A stretch of 64,000 bases of DNA from Lachnospira pectinoschiza (GTDB lineage Bacteria; Bacillota; Clostridia; Lachnospirales; Lachnospiraceae), in NCBI RefSeq assembly GCF_020564355.1, contig NZ_JAJCRR010000004.1, forward strand, positions 1 through 64,000, written 5' to 3'. The translations under genes and the position numbers were made by a program. Shown here in pieces: positions 9,325-17,732 of this stretch (the stretch's first letter is position 1; every line of letters starts with the position of its first letter). Below the pieces are notes generated by a model. The model did no database searches and was not told where the DNA came from. It saw only the letters and a program-made list of their open reading frames with translations.

Positions 9325-9535
9325 CCACGAACGTCCAAAACATAAGGAATAAAACACTATTTGATGAAATGTAACAATAAAAAACAACATACCCTCTATT
9401 TTTACAAAAACCATTCGACATCACCGGCTATTTATGTTATTGTAATAAAAACATTAAGAGGCAGGTAAAGATGGGCTGTATAAATGTAAAAATACATCAA
9501 TAGCCTGACAGCCGCCGGAATTGGAGGAAAAGATA

Positions 9536-9925
9536 ATGTACGAGATGAAACCGGAATATTATACAGGAATTGCCCAGATTGACGAGGAGCATAAGAAGCT
9601 TTTTGAAATCGCAGATGAAGCGTATGAGTTATATAAAAATGAATTTATACCGGACAAATATGACCATATCGCTAAGATTTTAAATGAACTGAGAGATTAT
9701 ACCAAGATACATTTCCAGCATGAAGAAGAATATATGAAAAGCATTAATTACAAGGGAATGTTCATGCAGAAGGTACAGCACGACCAGTTCTGCCAGAAGT
9801 TAGATGAACTGGATTTAGAGCATTTAGATGAAAATTCTGAAGAAGTCATTCAGGAAGTGCTTACATTCTTAACAGACTGGCTGGTACATCACATTCTGGA
9901 AACAGATAAGAAAATTGCAGAGTAA
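9536..9925 (+). CDS. Bacteriohemerythrin-like oxygen/iron-binding protein
   Basis: A 129-residue four-helix protein that binds a di-iron centre and reversibly binds oxygen; in anaerobes it is thought to scavenge oxygen or sense it. Ligand candidates are H19 (IDEEH), H59 and E63 (HFQHE), H82 (QHDQF), H119 and D124 (HHILETD). In most relatives a histidine lies four residues before H82; here that place is Q78, so one canonical ligand may be absent. ATG 9536 follows TTGGAGG at the proper distance; an in-frame TTG at 9521 is less likely. The stretch 9325-9535 before it has only a weak possible promoter (TCGACA 9415, TATTGT 9438) and a ten-codon ORF at 9471. Confidence 0.88.
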   Translation: MYEMKPEYYTGIAQIDEEHKKLFEIADEAYELYKNEFIPDKYDHIAKILNELRDYTKIHFQHEEEYMKSINYKGMFMQKVQHDQFCQKLDELDLEHLDENSEEVIQEVLTFLTDWLVHHILETDKKIAE

Positions 9926-9941
9926 AAACAATCAGAGATAA

Positions 9942-10016
9942 AAACAAACTGCCGTATAAAGCGTTGTAAATGTCATCAAGGACAAAAACAAGCGTTTATG
10001 CGGCAGTTTTTGTTAT
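9942..10016 (+). terminator. Terminator after hemerythrin
   Basis: AAACTGCCG (9946-9954) pairs with CGGCAGTTT (10001-10009), extended inward by ATAAA/TTTAT. The downstream arm runs into TTTTTGTT. The loop is large, about 30 bases. It separates the hemerythrin gene from the iron-uptake operon promoter. Confidence 0.6.
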
Positions 10017-10053
10017 GTAGAATAGAAAATGAGAAAAGTTCTCAAAAGCCGCA

Positions 10054-10174
10054 TTGACAGTTGAAATTCAGACATTTATACTATAGAAGTTAGCTAAAAC
10101 TAACATTTATTTTAAAGACAGAAATTCCCAAATCGGGAATTTTATTTTTTGTTCATAGATTAGCGGTAGCTAAC
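10054..10174 (+). promoter_or_regulatory. Promoter with two GTTAG-N6-CTAAC operators
   Basis: A near-perfect promoter is visible: TTGACA (10054-10059), 17 bp, TATACT (10077-10082). The palindrome GTTAGCTAAAACTAAC (10089-10104) covers the predicted start point. A second copy with one mismatch, ATTAG-N6-CTAAC, lies at 10159-10174. The same motif recurs at feoA (50135), before feoB (50733) and at the Fur-like operon (59245). The spacing and TTAG/CTAA arms resemble DtxR-family sites. Repression by a metal-loaded regulator is an inference. Confidence 0.7.
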
Positions 10175-10179
10175 ATAGA

Positions 10180-10340
10180 GTAGCAGTGACAAACAAAATA
10201 TACACAAGCAGAAAGTAGAAAACAACAACAAACACTAAACAGCAAGTAAGTGAATCAACCAATGAACAAATGAATGAATCAACAAATCAGCAAATTAACA
10301 AATTAGCCAATAAGTAAATTCGCAAATAATCAATCAGAGG
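10180..10340 (+). other. A/C-rich, T-poor low-complexity leader
   Basis: About 160 bp of near-repeating words such as AACAAA, AATGAAT, AATCAAC and AAATTA lead up to the regulator. It would be an unusually unstructured 5' UTR. It contains a short ORF from ATG 10271 (MNESTNQQINKLANK) without a ribosome site. No hairpin or known riboswitch is apparent. Confidence 0.45.
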
Positions 10341-10344
10341 GGAA

Positions 10345-11184
10345 GTGGGAAAGCTGGATTCGATAGAATTTTTAAAAATACGAATCTTAGTCAGTTTATT
10401 AAAAATGTCACCGGAAAACTGCAATGTAACCAATCTGTCTAAGACACTCGGTGTAGAAAAATATACGGTGAGCCGGGTATTTACGGCGCTGGAGAAGGAC
10501 GGTTATTTGAATCGCACGGATTCAAGACATCCGCGGCTTGAAAAGCTGGGTGAACAGACGGCGCGTAAATACGCGGAGCGGATGGACATTGCAACAAATC
10601 ATCTGATTTACGAAGGCGTGACAGAGGCGCAGGCATGTAATGACGCACTGTATTTATCTATGTACTGTTCGGATGAAACTTTTGAAGTGATTCGCAGTAT
10701 GGAAGAACAGTACCGCATGAAGCATCTGCTTCGTACATATGAACGGTTTGACGGCACGATTTTGTGCAACGGACTGCGGGACGGTCAATATCTGCTTCCG
10801 TTTATTATATACAGGGAAACCGTGAAAAACGGCAGCAACATTTCCATGTCCAACGAAGGCTTTATACATCCCTGTACGCTGTCGGTCACGGACGGCAGGG
10901 GCATGATTTTGTTAAAGGCACAGCGGGTCGAGAAATATTCCGCGATGACGGGAAGAAAAATGAGCGGAAAGATTAAATGTCTGAAATATTTTGACGGGTC
11001 AAAATTTTGTGAAGCACAGCGAAACGGCGATTTGATTTCATTTCCGGCAAGCGTGCTTGAATTTGTCAATATCGGAAGCGATTCCGGCAGGATTTTTCAC
11101 GGAAGTGTGTGTCTGAAAATGACCTGCTCCGTGGGGATTATGCACATGCCGGAGAGTACAGCAATATTTACACTGTTATTTTAA
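10345..11184 (+). CDS. DtxR-like winged-helix regulator with extra C-terminal domain
   Basis: Residues about 8-60 form a winged helix (NVTNLSKTLGVEKYTVSRVF, then a wing ending EKDGYL). Residues 60-115 look like the DtxR/MntR dimerisation helices, including EAQACNDALYLSMY and CSDETFEVI that parallel the ACRWEH..MSDEVE metal-site region of DtxR; the histidine ligands are not kept. The remaining 165 residues match no family I can name. GTG start with GAGGGG in front. It is first in an operon with fecCD/fecE permease and ATPase genes and sits behind two GTTAG-N6-CTAAC boxes, so autoregulation and control of metal uptake are likely. The metal is unknown. Confidence 0.65.
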   Translation: MGKLDSIEFLKIRILVSLLKMSPENCNVTNLSKTLGVEKYTVSRVFTALEKDGYLNRTDSRHPRLEKLGEQTARKYAERMDIATNHLIYEGVTEAQACNDALYLSMYCSDETFEVIRSMEEQYRMKHLLRTYERFDGTILCNGLRDGQYLLPFIIYRETVKNGSNISMSNEGFIHPCTLSVTDGRGMILLKAQRVEKYSAMTGRKMSGKIKCLKYFDGSKFCEAQRNGDLISFPASVLEFVNIGSDSGRIFHGSVCLKMTCSVGIMHMPESTAIFTLLF

Positions 11185-11185
11185 A

Positions 11186-12208
11186 ATGCTGGAAATACAG
11201 CGGAAAGTAGAGAAAAAAATGGAAAAGAAAAAAATAGTGTTGTCTTATATTTTGACGGCAGGAGCACTCTTGCTTTTGTTTTTGTGGGCGGCAAATACGG
11301 GAAGTCTGAAGGTGTCGGCAAAACAGTTATTTAGCGGGCTGTTTGTCGCGTATGATGAAAATGTCGCAACGATTTATGATTTGCGTTTTCCGAGAATCTT
11401 TATTGCAATGGCGGGCGGCGCGGCAACAGCAGTATCCGGTGTGCTTTTGCAGGCAGTCATGAAAAATCCGCTGGCAGACCCCGGCATTATCGGTGTCAGT
11501 TCGGGTGCGAGCCTTACGGCAGTACTGCTTACGGCATTTTGTCCGTCATTGTACTTTTTCACACCGGCGGCGGCATTTTTAGGCGGTCTTGCCGCATTTT
11601 TTCTGGTATATGTCCTGTCGTGGAAGGACGGATTATCGCCGCTTCGCATTATCTTAGTCGGTGTGGCGGTCAATGCAATGTTTACGGGACTGATGAGTGC
11701 ATTTAATTCAGGCACGGGCAGCAGTTATTCCGGAGCGGCAAGCATTGTCAATGCCAATATCACGATGAAAACGTGGACAGATTTTAAAACGTTAATCGGC
11801 TATGTGGTGGTTGGACTGATTGCCGCAGTGGTTGTTTCGGGACAGTGCGATTTGCTGGCATTAGAGGATAAGACGGCGCGTTCTATCGGCGTATCCGTGG
11901 CAAAAAGCCGTATGGTGATTTCCGTGATTGCGGTACTGCTTGCCGCGATTTCAACAGCCTTTATCGGGGCAATCAGCTTTTTGGGGTTAATTGTTCCGCA
12001 TATTGCAAGACTGCTGGTGGGCAGCAGCCACAAAACGCTCGTGCCGTATTCAGCCCTGCTTGGTGCGGTCGTACTGCTTCTTGCGGATACAGTCGGAAGA
12101 ACGATTACCGCACCGTATGAAATCAGTGCTTCCGTGATTATGTCTGTTGTGGGCGGACCGTTTTTTATCTTGTTGCTTAGGAGGTCAAAGCAGGGATATG
12201 CAAAATAA
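11186..12208 (+). CDS. FecCD-family ABC permease for iron chelates
   Basis: A 340-residue integral membrane protein with about ten hydrophobic segments, of the BtuC/FepD/FecCD type that imports ferric siderophores, heme or cobalamin. Diagnostic stretches are DLRFPRIFIAMAGGAA near residue 70, LQAVMKNPLADPGIIGVSSG near 95, and GAISFLGLIVPHIAR near 260. The start at ATG 11186 is one base after the regulator stop; a second ATG at 11219 is an alternative. The ATPase gene overlaps its 3' end by 11 bp. A substrate-binding lipoprotein, normally next to such genes, is absent here, so it must come from another locus or the substrate is unusual. Confidence 0.9.
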   Translation: MLEIQRKVEKKMEKKKIVLSYILTAGALLLLFLWAANTGSLKVSAKQLFSGLFVAYDENVATIYDLRFPRIFIAMAGGAATAVSGVLLQAVMKNPLADPGIIGVSSGASLTAVLLTAFCPSLYFFTPAAAFLGGLAAFFLVYVLSWKDGLSPLRIILVGVAVNAMFTGLMSAFNSGTGSSYSGAASIVNANITMKTWTDFKTLIGYVVVGLIAAVVVSGQCDLLALEDKTARSIGVSVAKSRMVISVIAVLLAAISTAFIGAISFLGLIVPHIARLLVGSSHKTLVPYSALLGAVVLLLADTVGRTITAPYEISASVIMSVVGGPFFILLLRRSKQGYAK

Positions 12209-12989
12209 TAAAGAGAAAAAGAACGTATTTGAAATAGAAAATCTGTCATTTGCCTATGATAAGCATGAGGTGCTTAACAACCTGAATCTGTCATTTCATG
12301 AAGGCATTGTCACAACGATGATTGGACCAAACGGCTGTGGAAAATCTACGCTGCTCCAGTTGATGACGAAAAATTTAAAGCCGGCAGGTGGAAAGATTTT
12401 ATTACAGGGTGAGGATATTGCACAAATCCGGCAGAAGCAGTTTGCACAGTCGGTTGCCGTGGTACATCAGTATAATACGGCGCCGCCGGATTTAACTGTG
12501 GAAAAGCTGGTATCTTACGGACGGATTCCGTATCACAAAATGGGCGTTCCGTTTGACAAAGCAAAGGATATGGAGCGGATTGAATGGGCGCTTGAAATTA
12601 CCAATACCACAAAGCACAAGGATAAGACGGTCAGTCAGCTTTCCGGCGGACAGAAACAGCGTGTGTGGATTGCAATGGCACTGGCGCAGGATGCAAAGGT
12701 TCTGCTGTTGGACGAGCCGACAACGTATCTGGATATCCGCTATCAGCTTCAGATTCTGCGGCTGATTCGCAGGTTAAATGAAGAATATGGGTTTACGATT
12801 ATTATGGTACTCCATGATGTCAATCAGTCGTTGTATTACAGCGATGAAATTGTTGCGTTAAAAGCCGGAAAATGTATTGCGCAGGGAAGTCCCCAGCAGA
12901 TACTTACGGGCGAACTCATACAAAAAGTGTATGACGTCACGTTAAAAGTATCGGATATAGACGGAAAAAGGTTTATTCTTCCTGTGTAA
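12198..12989 (+). CDS. FecE-type ABC transporter ATPase
   Basis: The 263-residue ATP-binding subunit partnering the FecCD permease. Walker A is GPNGCGKST near residue 42, the signature LSGGQKQR lies near 145, Walker B is VLLLDEPT just after, and the switch histidine is in MVLHDVNQS. These residues are all intact. The start is ATG 12198, inside the permease gene, with AGGAGG at 12179-12184; translational coupling is likely. An earlier in-frame ATG at 12147 lies deep in the permease coding region and is rejected. It ends the operon, with a terminator about 90 bp downstream. Confidence 0.92.
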   Translation: MQNNKEKKNVFEIENLSFAYDKHEVLNNLNLSFHEGIVTTMIGPNGCGKSTLLQLMTKNLKPAGGKILLQGEDIAQIRQKQFAQSVAVVHQYNTAPPDLTVEKLVSYGRIPYHKMGVPFDKAKDMERIEWALEITNTTKHKDKTVSQLSGGQKQRVWIAMALAQDAKVLLLDEPTTYLDIRYQLQILRLIRRLNEEYGFTIIMVLHDVNQSLYYSDEIVALKAGKCIAQGSPQQILTGELIQKVYDVTLKVSDIDGKRFILPV

Positions 12990-13014
12990 ATTTTATATTT
13001 TAAATCTTTTATCT

Positions 13015-13035
13015 ACGATGACAGTCTGTCATCGT
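13015..13035. promoter_or_regulatory. Perfect 21-bp palindrome
   Basis: Arms ACGATGACAG (13015-13024) and CTGTCATCGT (13026-13035) flank a single T. There is no T-run behind it, so it is not a standard terminator. It may protect the 3' end of the ABC transcript or bind a protein. Confidence 0.4.
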
Positions 13036-13075
13036 GAATAATATTATAAATGATATGATAAATAATAAGATAAAG

Positions 13076-13128
13076 ACTGTTACCGCAAAGACATTTTGTA
13101 ATGGCTTTTGCGATAACAGTGTTTTATT
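13076..13128 (+). terminator. Terminator of the FecCD/FecE operon
   Basis: ACTGTTACCGCAAA (13076-13089) pairs with TTTGCGATAACAGT (13107-13120) with one mismatch, followed by GTTTTATTAT. It lies between the operon and the convergent aminopeptidase gene. Confidence 0.7.
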
Positions 13129-13174
13129 ATCATGTAGAAAGTCCCAAAACATATCAAAAAGTAAATTATAATTA

Positions 13175-14473
13175 TTACAATTCCTTATAAAATGCTTTCA
13201 TAAAAGCTTCTAAGTCATACTGGTCTTTCATTCCCGCAGTTTCCATGGCAGAGTGCATTGCATAAATTGGAATACCGATATCGGCACTGCACATCGGAAG
13301 ATTTGCGGCGACCATTGGGCCGACGGTACTGCCGCCCGGATAGTCATTGCGCATATGATTTTGCTGGCAGGCAATATGATGACGGGCGGCAAGCTGTAAA
13401 ATCACGCCGGTCATATCGTCATCACTGCAATATGCGTGTTTTGCGGAAGCCTTAATGGCAAAGCCGCGGTTTAACGGCATGGCAGATGTAATATCCGATT
13501 TTTCAGGGTGCGCCGGGTGTATTGCGTGCGCAACGTCCAAAGAAAGATAATAACTGTGTACAAGGCTTTGCAAAAAGTTTTCTCTTGAAATATTAATGGC
13601 ATTGCAGATACGCTCCAAAGTATAGGAAAGGAGATTGCCGTTGGCACCGTTTTTACTGCGGCTTCCGATTTCTTCATGGTCAAACAGAACCGCCACGGAA
13701 ATGCCGTCTGACGGATTAGCTTCAATCAGTCCGGTCAGGCATGCCTGCACCGAAGAAATGTTGTCAATGCGCGGTGCCATAAACATATCGCCGGAAAATC
13801 CGGTACGCACCGGTTCCGCATAGTGGTACACAGACAAATCAAAGCATAAAATATCTTCCGGTTTTTCGCCGGTTTCATTGGCAAGAATCTGAAGAAATGT
13901 ATCGGTGTCCATGTGTTCGTCCATGCCGCATATTGGAAGCAAATCGGTCTGTGCATTGAGGGCGACACCGTCATTCATGGCACGGTTTAAATGAATGGCA
14001 AGATTTGGCAAAACTGCCACAGGACGTTTAAAATCCACTAGTTTCAGACGCGGGTGTGCAGATTGTGGATTTTTTAACGCAATCCGTCCGGCAATTGAGA
14101 GTGGACGGTCAAGCCATGTACTGTAAATTGCACCGCCGTAAACTTCTGTATTTAAGCGGCAGCCGTTTTTAGAGGAAACGACCGGATTGTATTTGATACG
14201 AAATCCCGGATTGTCAATATGTGAAGAGGAAAGCTTCCATACCGGGGTATCGGAAAGGTCTGTGCCGATTTGAAAGCCGAAAACCGTTGTGCCAAACGGG
14301 CAGACGGCATATTTTCCACCCGGAACCAGTTCCCATGTGCTGTCCCAGTCCAGTGTTACAAAGCCAGCTTCATTAAGCCTGCGCATGGCTTCTTTTGCGG
14401 TATGGAACGGGGAAGTGGAAAAGGAAATGGTCTGTTTTAACTGTTCAAAGGTTTGTTGAATCTGAGTATCCAT
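13175..14473 (-). CDS. M18-family aminopeptidase
   Basis: A di-zinc cytoplasmic aminopeptidase of family M18 that removes N-terminal residues, often acidic, from peptides. The 432-residue protein has the metal-site stretches of the family: SSHIDNPGFRI near residue 86, FDHEEIGSRSKNGANG around the catalytic glutamates, and MHSAMETAG near the C-terminus, plus HAIHPAHPEKSD. I chose the second ATG (14473), because GGAG lies six bases before it; the first, at 14485, has no site. It is monocistronic, converging on the ABC operon and divergent from the next gene. Confidence 0.92.
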   Translation of the reverse strand: MDTQIQQTFEQLKQTISFSTSPFHTAKEAMRRLNEAGFVTLDWDSTWELVPGGKYAVCPFGTTVFGFQIGTDLSDTPVWKLSSSHIDNPGFRIKYNPVVSSKNGCRLNTEVYGGAIYSTWLDRPLSIAGRIALKNPQSAHPRLKLVDFKRPVAVLPNLAIHLNRAMNDGVALNAQTDLLPICGMDEHMDTDTFLQILANETGEKPEDILCFDLSVYHYAEPVRTGFSGDMFMAPRIDNISSVQACLTGLIEANPSDGISVAVLFDHEEIGSRSKNGANGNLLSYTLERICNAINISRENFLQSLVHSYYLSLDVAHAIHPAHPEKSDITSAMPLNRGFAIKASAKHAYCSDDDMTGVILQLAARHHIACQQNHMRNDYPGGSTVGPMVAANLPMCSADIGIPIYAMHSAMETAGMKDQYDLEAFMKAFYKEL

Positions 14474-14535
14474 AAAAAACTCCATTCTGCTGTGTAAGCT
14501 GTTTTTTCAAAGTATAAGGCTTTTGCCGTAAAAAC

Positions 14536-14563
14536 TCAAGAAAATCGTCATTTCCGCCGATAC
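14536..14563 (+). promoter_or_regulatory. Possible sigma-28 (flagellar) promoter
   Basis: GCCGATAC (14556-14563) matches the sigma-28 -10 consensus GCCGATA. TCAA (14536-14539), 16 bp upstream, is close to the TAAA -35 element. No comparable sigma-A promoter stands out. This hints that the downstream gene belongs to the motility regulon. Confidence 0.4.
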
Positions 14564-14619
14564 TTTTTATATAAAAGTGAGAATCAGAAACAGCAGTTTA
14601 CAAAAAAGAGGAGAAAGCC

Positions 14620-15417
14620 ATGCAGACAGTACAGTTTAAAGTTTTAAACACCGATACACAGGAAACCAACGTGCAGATGCAGACAGAAAATAAGGCACAA
14701 AATACACAGAATACAGAGGTGTCAGGTGTAGAAAGTACCGGAGAAAGCGCAGGAACAAAGAAAAAGACGACCGTTTCCACAGGACAGACCGGAGTTACGG
14801 ATGCGGAAAGTGCCAAGTGGGTTGCCGGTTTGCAGTTAAAAAAATGTGCTTATGAACAGGTCAGTGCGATAACAGAAAAAATTAAGGATATGCTAGATCC
14901 GACTTCGGGCATGACAGATGCACAAAAAAGCTCTTATGACAGAAAAGTAATGAATAAAGTGTATTCCGGCAAGAAGCTGTCGGCTGAGGAAATGCGTTAT
15001 ATCAAAATTCATTATCCGGCATTGTATCCGTATGTGGAGCGGGTGCAGATTCAGCGGCAGGCACTGGAGGAGCGAATCAAGCACTGTCATTCAAAAGAGG
15101 AAGTGCAGGACGTTTACAGTGAAGCGATGTTTCATATCAGTGATGATGACCCGGCAAAGCAGATGCTGTATGCCGCATATGATGATGTTTTAAAGGAGTT
15201 TAAGAAAACATCGGATTATCAGGAACTTCCCGAAACAAAGGAAGATGCCGAAAAGAAAAAACAGACTAAAAAAGTTTCGTCTGCCGAACCGGCAGACGAA
15301 ACAGATGATATACAGGAAGATTGGAAAAATGCTTTCCTGTCGGAAAGTACCGGTGTATCCGTAGGTACTACACATACAGATAATCATTTAAGACCGGCCA
15401 CAAACCCTGCTGTTTAA
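14620..15417 (+). CDS. Uncharacterised protein, possibly motility-linked
   Basis: A 265-residue soluble protein I do not recognise. Residues 1-60 are rich in Gln, Thr, Asn and Glu and probably disordered. Residues 65-205 are helical, with charged stretches such as AEEMRYIKIHYPALYPYVERVQ. A Lys/Glu-rich linker and a polar tail follow. There is no signal peptide or membrane segment. AAGAGGAG precedes the ATG. A GCCGATA-type promoter element about 60 bp upstream suggests sigma-28 control. Its last 50 bp overlap the 3' end of thiH on the other strand, with no terminator between them. Confidence 0.75.
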   Translation: MQTVQFKVLNTDTQETNVQMQTENKAQNTQNTEVSGVESTGESAGTKKKTTVSTGQTGVTDAESAKWVAGLQLKKCAYEQVSAITEKIKDMLDPTSGMTDAQKSSYDRKVMNKVYSGKKLSAEEMRYIKIHYPALYPYVERVQIQRQALEERIKHCHSKEEVQDVYSEAMFHISDDDPAKQMLYAAYDDVLKEFKKTSDYQELPETKEDAEKKKQTKKVSSAEPADETDDIQEDWKNAFLSESTGVSVGTTHTDNHLRPATNPAV

Positions 15418-16633
15418 TATCGTCATACATTTGTTTTAAGCTGCGGGTGTCGGCAATTTCAAATTGCTCGTCACCGCAGTCTTTTTCTTCACTGCCTTCA
15501 TATTTGGCTTCATGGTCGCCGATACCGGTGCTGACACCGGCAGATACCTTGGTGCAGGCAATCTTAATAATACCGTTTCTGAAAGAAGCTGATTCCCTTG
15601 ATGATACGGTAATTCCGGCATATGGCAGAAAAATGCGGTATGCACATAAAACCTGACAGAGCTGTTTTTCATGTACATCCAGCGGATTAATTTTTTCATT
15701 ATTAATAATCGGTCGTAACCGCGGACACGACAAAGACATTTCCGCATGCGGATATTTGCGCTGGAGATAATATACGTGCAGTGCCGTGGCAAGCGCATCC
15801 TTACGGAAGTCAGACAGACCTAACAGAGCGGAAAATCCGACACCGCGCATACCGCCCATTAAAGCGCGCTCCTGTGCTTCAAAGCGGTATGGGAAGACAC
15901 GTTTGTGTCCCATGAGATGAAGCGTTTCATATTTGTCGGCATTATAAGTTTCCTGAAAAACAGTCACATAGTCTGCGCCACATTCATGCAGATAAGCGTA
16001 ATCCTTTGTATTGCACGGATAAATTTCAAGTCCCACATTTCTGAAATATTTTTTGGCAAGACGGCAGGCATCGCCGATATAGGTAATGCTGCTCTTTGAT
16101 TTGCTCTCGCCCGTCAGCATCAGAATTTCTTCAATGCCGGAATCGGCAATAACCTTCATTTCATGCTCAATTTCTTCCATGGAAAGCTGTTTTCTGTGAA
16201 TATCGTTATAGCAGTTAAAACCGCAGTAAACACAGTAATTTTCACAGTAATTTGCAATATACAGCGGTGTGAAAATGTAGGTAGAATTACCGAAGTGGTT
16301 ACGCGTTTCACGCTCGGCGCGCTGTGCCATTTTTTCCAGAAACGGTTCTGCGGCAGGGGAGAGCAGTGCCTTAAAGTCCTCAATGCTGCAGCGGTCGTGG
16401 GAAAGTGCAGCTAAGACATCGCGCGCCGTGTATTTGTCCGGCTCATAAGCGTTCATGGCAGCAAGCACCTTATCACGGATATCGGAGGAAATCTGCTCCA
16501 TGTCCGGCAGATATGCCATGTGGTCTGTACGGGAAGCCGGATTATTTTCCAGTTCTGTTTTTCGTTTTAAAGCGGCAGGACTTAATTTGCCGTTCTGAAT
16601 AATAAAATCATTTTCCTTTTGATTGGTGTCCAT
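15368..16633 (-). CDS. thiH: 2-iminoacetate synthase ThiH
   Basis: A radical SAM enzyme that cleaves tyrosine to dehydroglycine (2-iminoacetate) and p-cresol, feeding the thiazole ring of thiamine in anaerobes. The 421 residues include the radical SAM cluster motif CENYCVYCGF (Cx3Cx2C) near residue 136 and a conserved LTGES stretch soon after. It is the last gene of a thiS-thiG-thiH operon, 24 bp after thiG. The anaerobic ThiH route rather than the oxygen-dependent ThiO fits a strict anaerobe. The 3' end overlaps the convergent gene by 50 bp. Confidence 0.95.
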   Translation of the reverse strand: MDTNQKENDFIIQNGKLSPAALKRKTELENNPASRTDHMAYLPDMEQISSDIRDKVLAAMNAYEPDKYTARDVLAALSHDRCSIEDFKALLSPAAEPFLEKMAQRAERETRNHFGNSTYIFTPLYIANYCENYCVYCGFNCYNDIHRKQLSMEEIEHEMKVIADSGIEEILMLTGESKSKSSITYIGDACRLAKKYFRNVGLEIYPCNTKDYAYLHECGADYVTVFQETYNADKYETLHLMGHKRVFPYRFEAQERALMGGMRGVGFSALLGLSDFRKDALATALHVYYLQRKYPHAEMSLSCPRLRPIINNEKINPLDVHEKQLCQVLCAYRIFLPYAGITVSSRESASFRNGIIKIACTKVSAGVSTGIGDHEAKYEGSEEKDCGDEQFEIADTRSLKQMYDDIKQQGLWPVLNDYLYV

Positions 16634-16657
16634 AAAATAAGACCTCTTTTCTAAAAA

Positions 16658-17431
16658 TTAGTTATGTAAAAATCCGGTCAGCGGGTCGGAAGCTTCGCCG
16701 CCTTTATTTAATACACGTCCAAGACCGGAAAGGTAGGCACGCCGTCCGGCTTCAATTGCAAGACCGAAAGCTTTTGCCATTTCAGGAATATTTCCGGCAG
16801 TTGCAATCGCGGTATTTGCCATGATAGCGGCGGCACCCATTTCCATAGCTTCACATGCCTGTGAAGGCTTTCCGATACCGGCATCCACGATAACCGGGAG
16901 GTCAATTTCATCAATTAAAATCTGAATAAATTCTTTGGTTGCAAGTCCCTTATTAGAGCCAATCGGAGAGGCAAGCGGCATGATGGAAGCGGCGCCTGCA
17001 TTGACTAAATCTCTGGCGGCATTTAAGTCAGGGTACATATACGGCATAACGATAAAGCCTTCCTTTGCAAGAATTTCAGTTGCCTTAATCGTTTCGTAGT
17101 TGTCAGGAAGCAGGTATTTAGAGTCGTGCATAATTTCGATTTTGACAAAATCACCGCAGCCCATTTCCCGTGCAAGGCGCGCAATGCGGACAGCCTCGTC
17201 GGCATTTCTGGCACCGGACGTATTCGGAAGCAGTGTGACACCCTCCGGGATATAGTCCAGAATATTTTCGCTGTCTTTGGTATTGGCACGTCTGACAGCC
17301 AGCGTGATAATCTGCGCACCGGCATCGGATACGGCTGCGCGGATTAAATCCAGATTGTATTTACCGGAACCTAAGATAAAGCGGGAAGAAAAGGTATGTC
17401 CTCCCAATGTAAATGTATCATTTTCAATCAT
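16658..17431 (-). CDS. thiG: Thiazole synthase ThiG
   Basis: ThiG condenses deoxyxylulose 5-phosphate, dehydroglycine and the ThiS thiocarboxylate into the thiazole phosphate of thiamine. The 257-residue TIM-barrel protein shows [12 protein letters not shown] at the N-terminus, [17 protein letters not shown], the phosphate-binding [11 protein letters not shown] and [19 protein letters not shown]. The catalytic Schiff-base lysine is expected in the [15 protein letters not shown] region. It follows thiS after about 74 bp, on the same transcript. Confidence 0.95.
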   Translation of the reverse strand: MIENDTFTLGGHTFSSRFILGSGKYNLDLIRAAVSDAGAQIITLAVRRANTKDSENILDYIPEGVTLLPNTSGARNADEAVRIARLAREMGCGDFVKIEIMHDSKYLLPDNYETIKATEILAKEGFIVMPYMYPDLNAARDLVNAGAASIMPLASPIGSNKGLATKEFIQILIDEIDLPVIVDAGIGKPSQACEAMEMGAAAIMANTAIATAGNIPEMAKAFGLAIEAGRRAYLSGLGRVLNKGGEASDPLTGFLHN

Positions 17432-17505
17432 AATTTTTCTCCGTTTCCGAGCAGTCTGACTGCTCTGTTTTAATTTAGAATTTAGCCGTGTTGTGAAAAT
17501 GTTTA

Positions 17506-17703
17506 TCAGCCGCCGCCCATAAACTGCACGATTTCGATAACATCGCCGTCCTGAATCCGTGTATCGGCATAATCTTTTTTGCTGACAATCACTTCATTGC
17601 GTTCAACGGCAATGTGGGACAGCACATATCCTTCGGACAGCAGATAATCTGCAATGCTCATGCCGTCCGCCTGCATGGCTTCGTTTCCGTTAATCTGAAT
17701 CAT
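17506..17703 (-). CDS. thiS: Sulfur carrier protein ThiS
   Basis: A 65-residue ubiquitin-like protein that carries sulfur as a C-terminal thiocarboxylate for ThiG. It ends in QFMGGG, with the required terminal Gly-Gly. GGAGG lies in front of the ATG (minus strand). It is the first gene of thiSGH, behind a leader with a terminator hairpin. No thiF adenylyltransferase is in this operon; the ThiF-like gene at 57.7 kb looks like TcdA, so the activating enzyme is elsewhere. Confidence 0.93.
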   Translation of the reverse strand: MIQINGNEAMQADGMSIADYLLSEGYVLSHIAVERNEVIVSKKDYADTRIQDGDVIEIVQFMGGG

Positions 17704-17732
17704 GGAAAACCCTCCTGTCTGTAGATTTGATA

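Noticed and set aside
8880..9424. Open frames within the leader and CRISPR array on both strands
   Set aside because: They cross repeats and spacers and have no ribosome site or family likeness.
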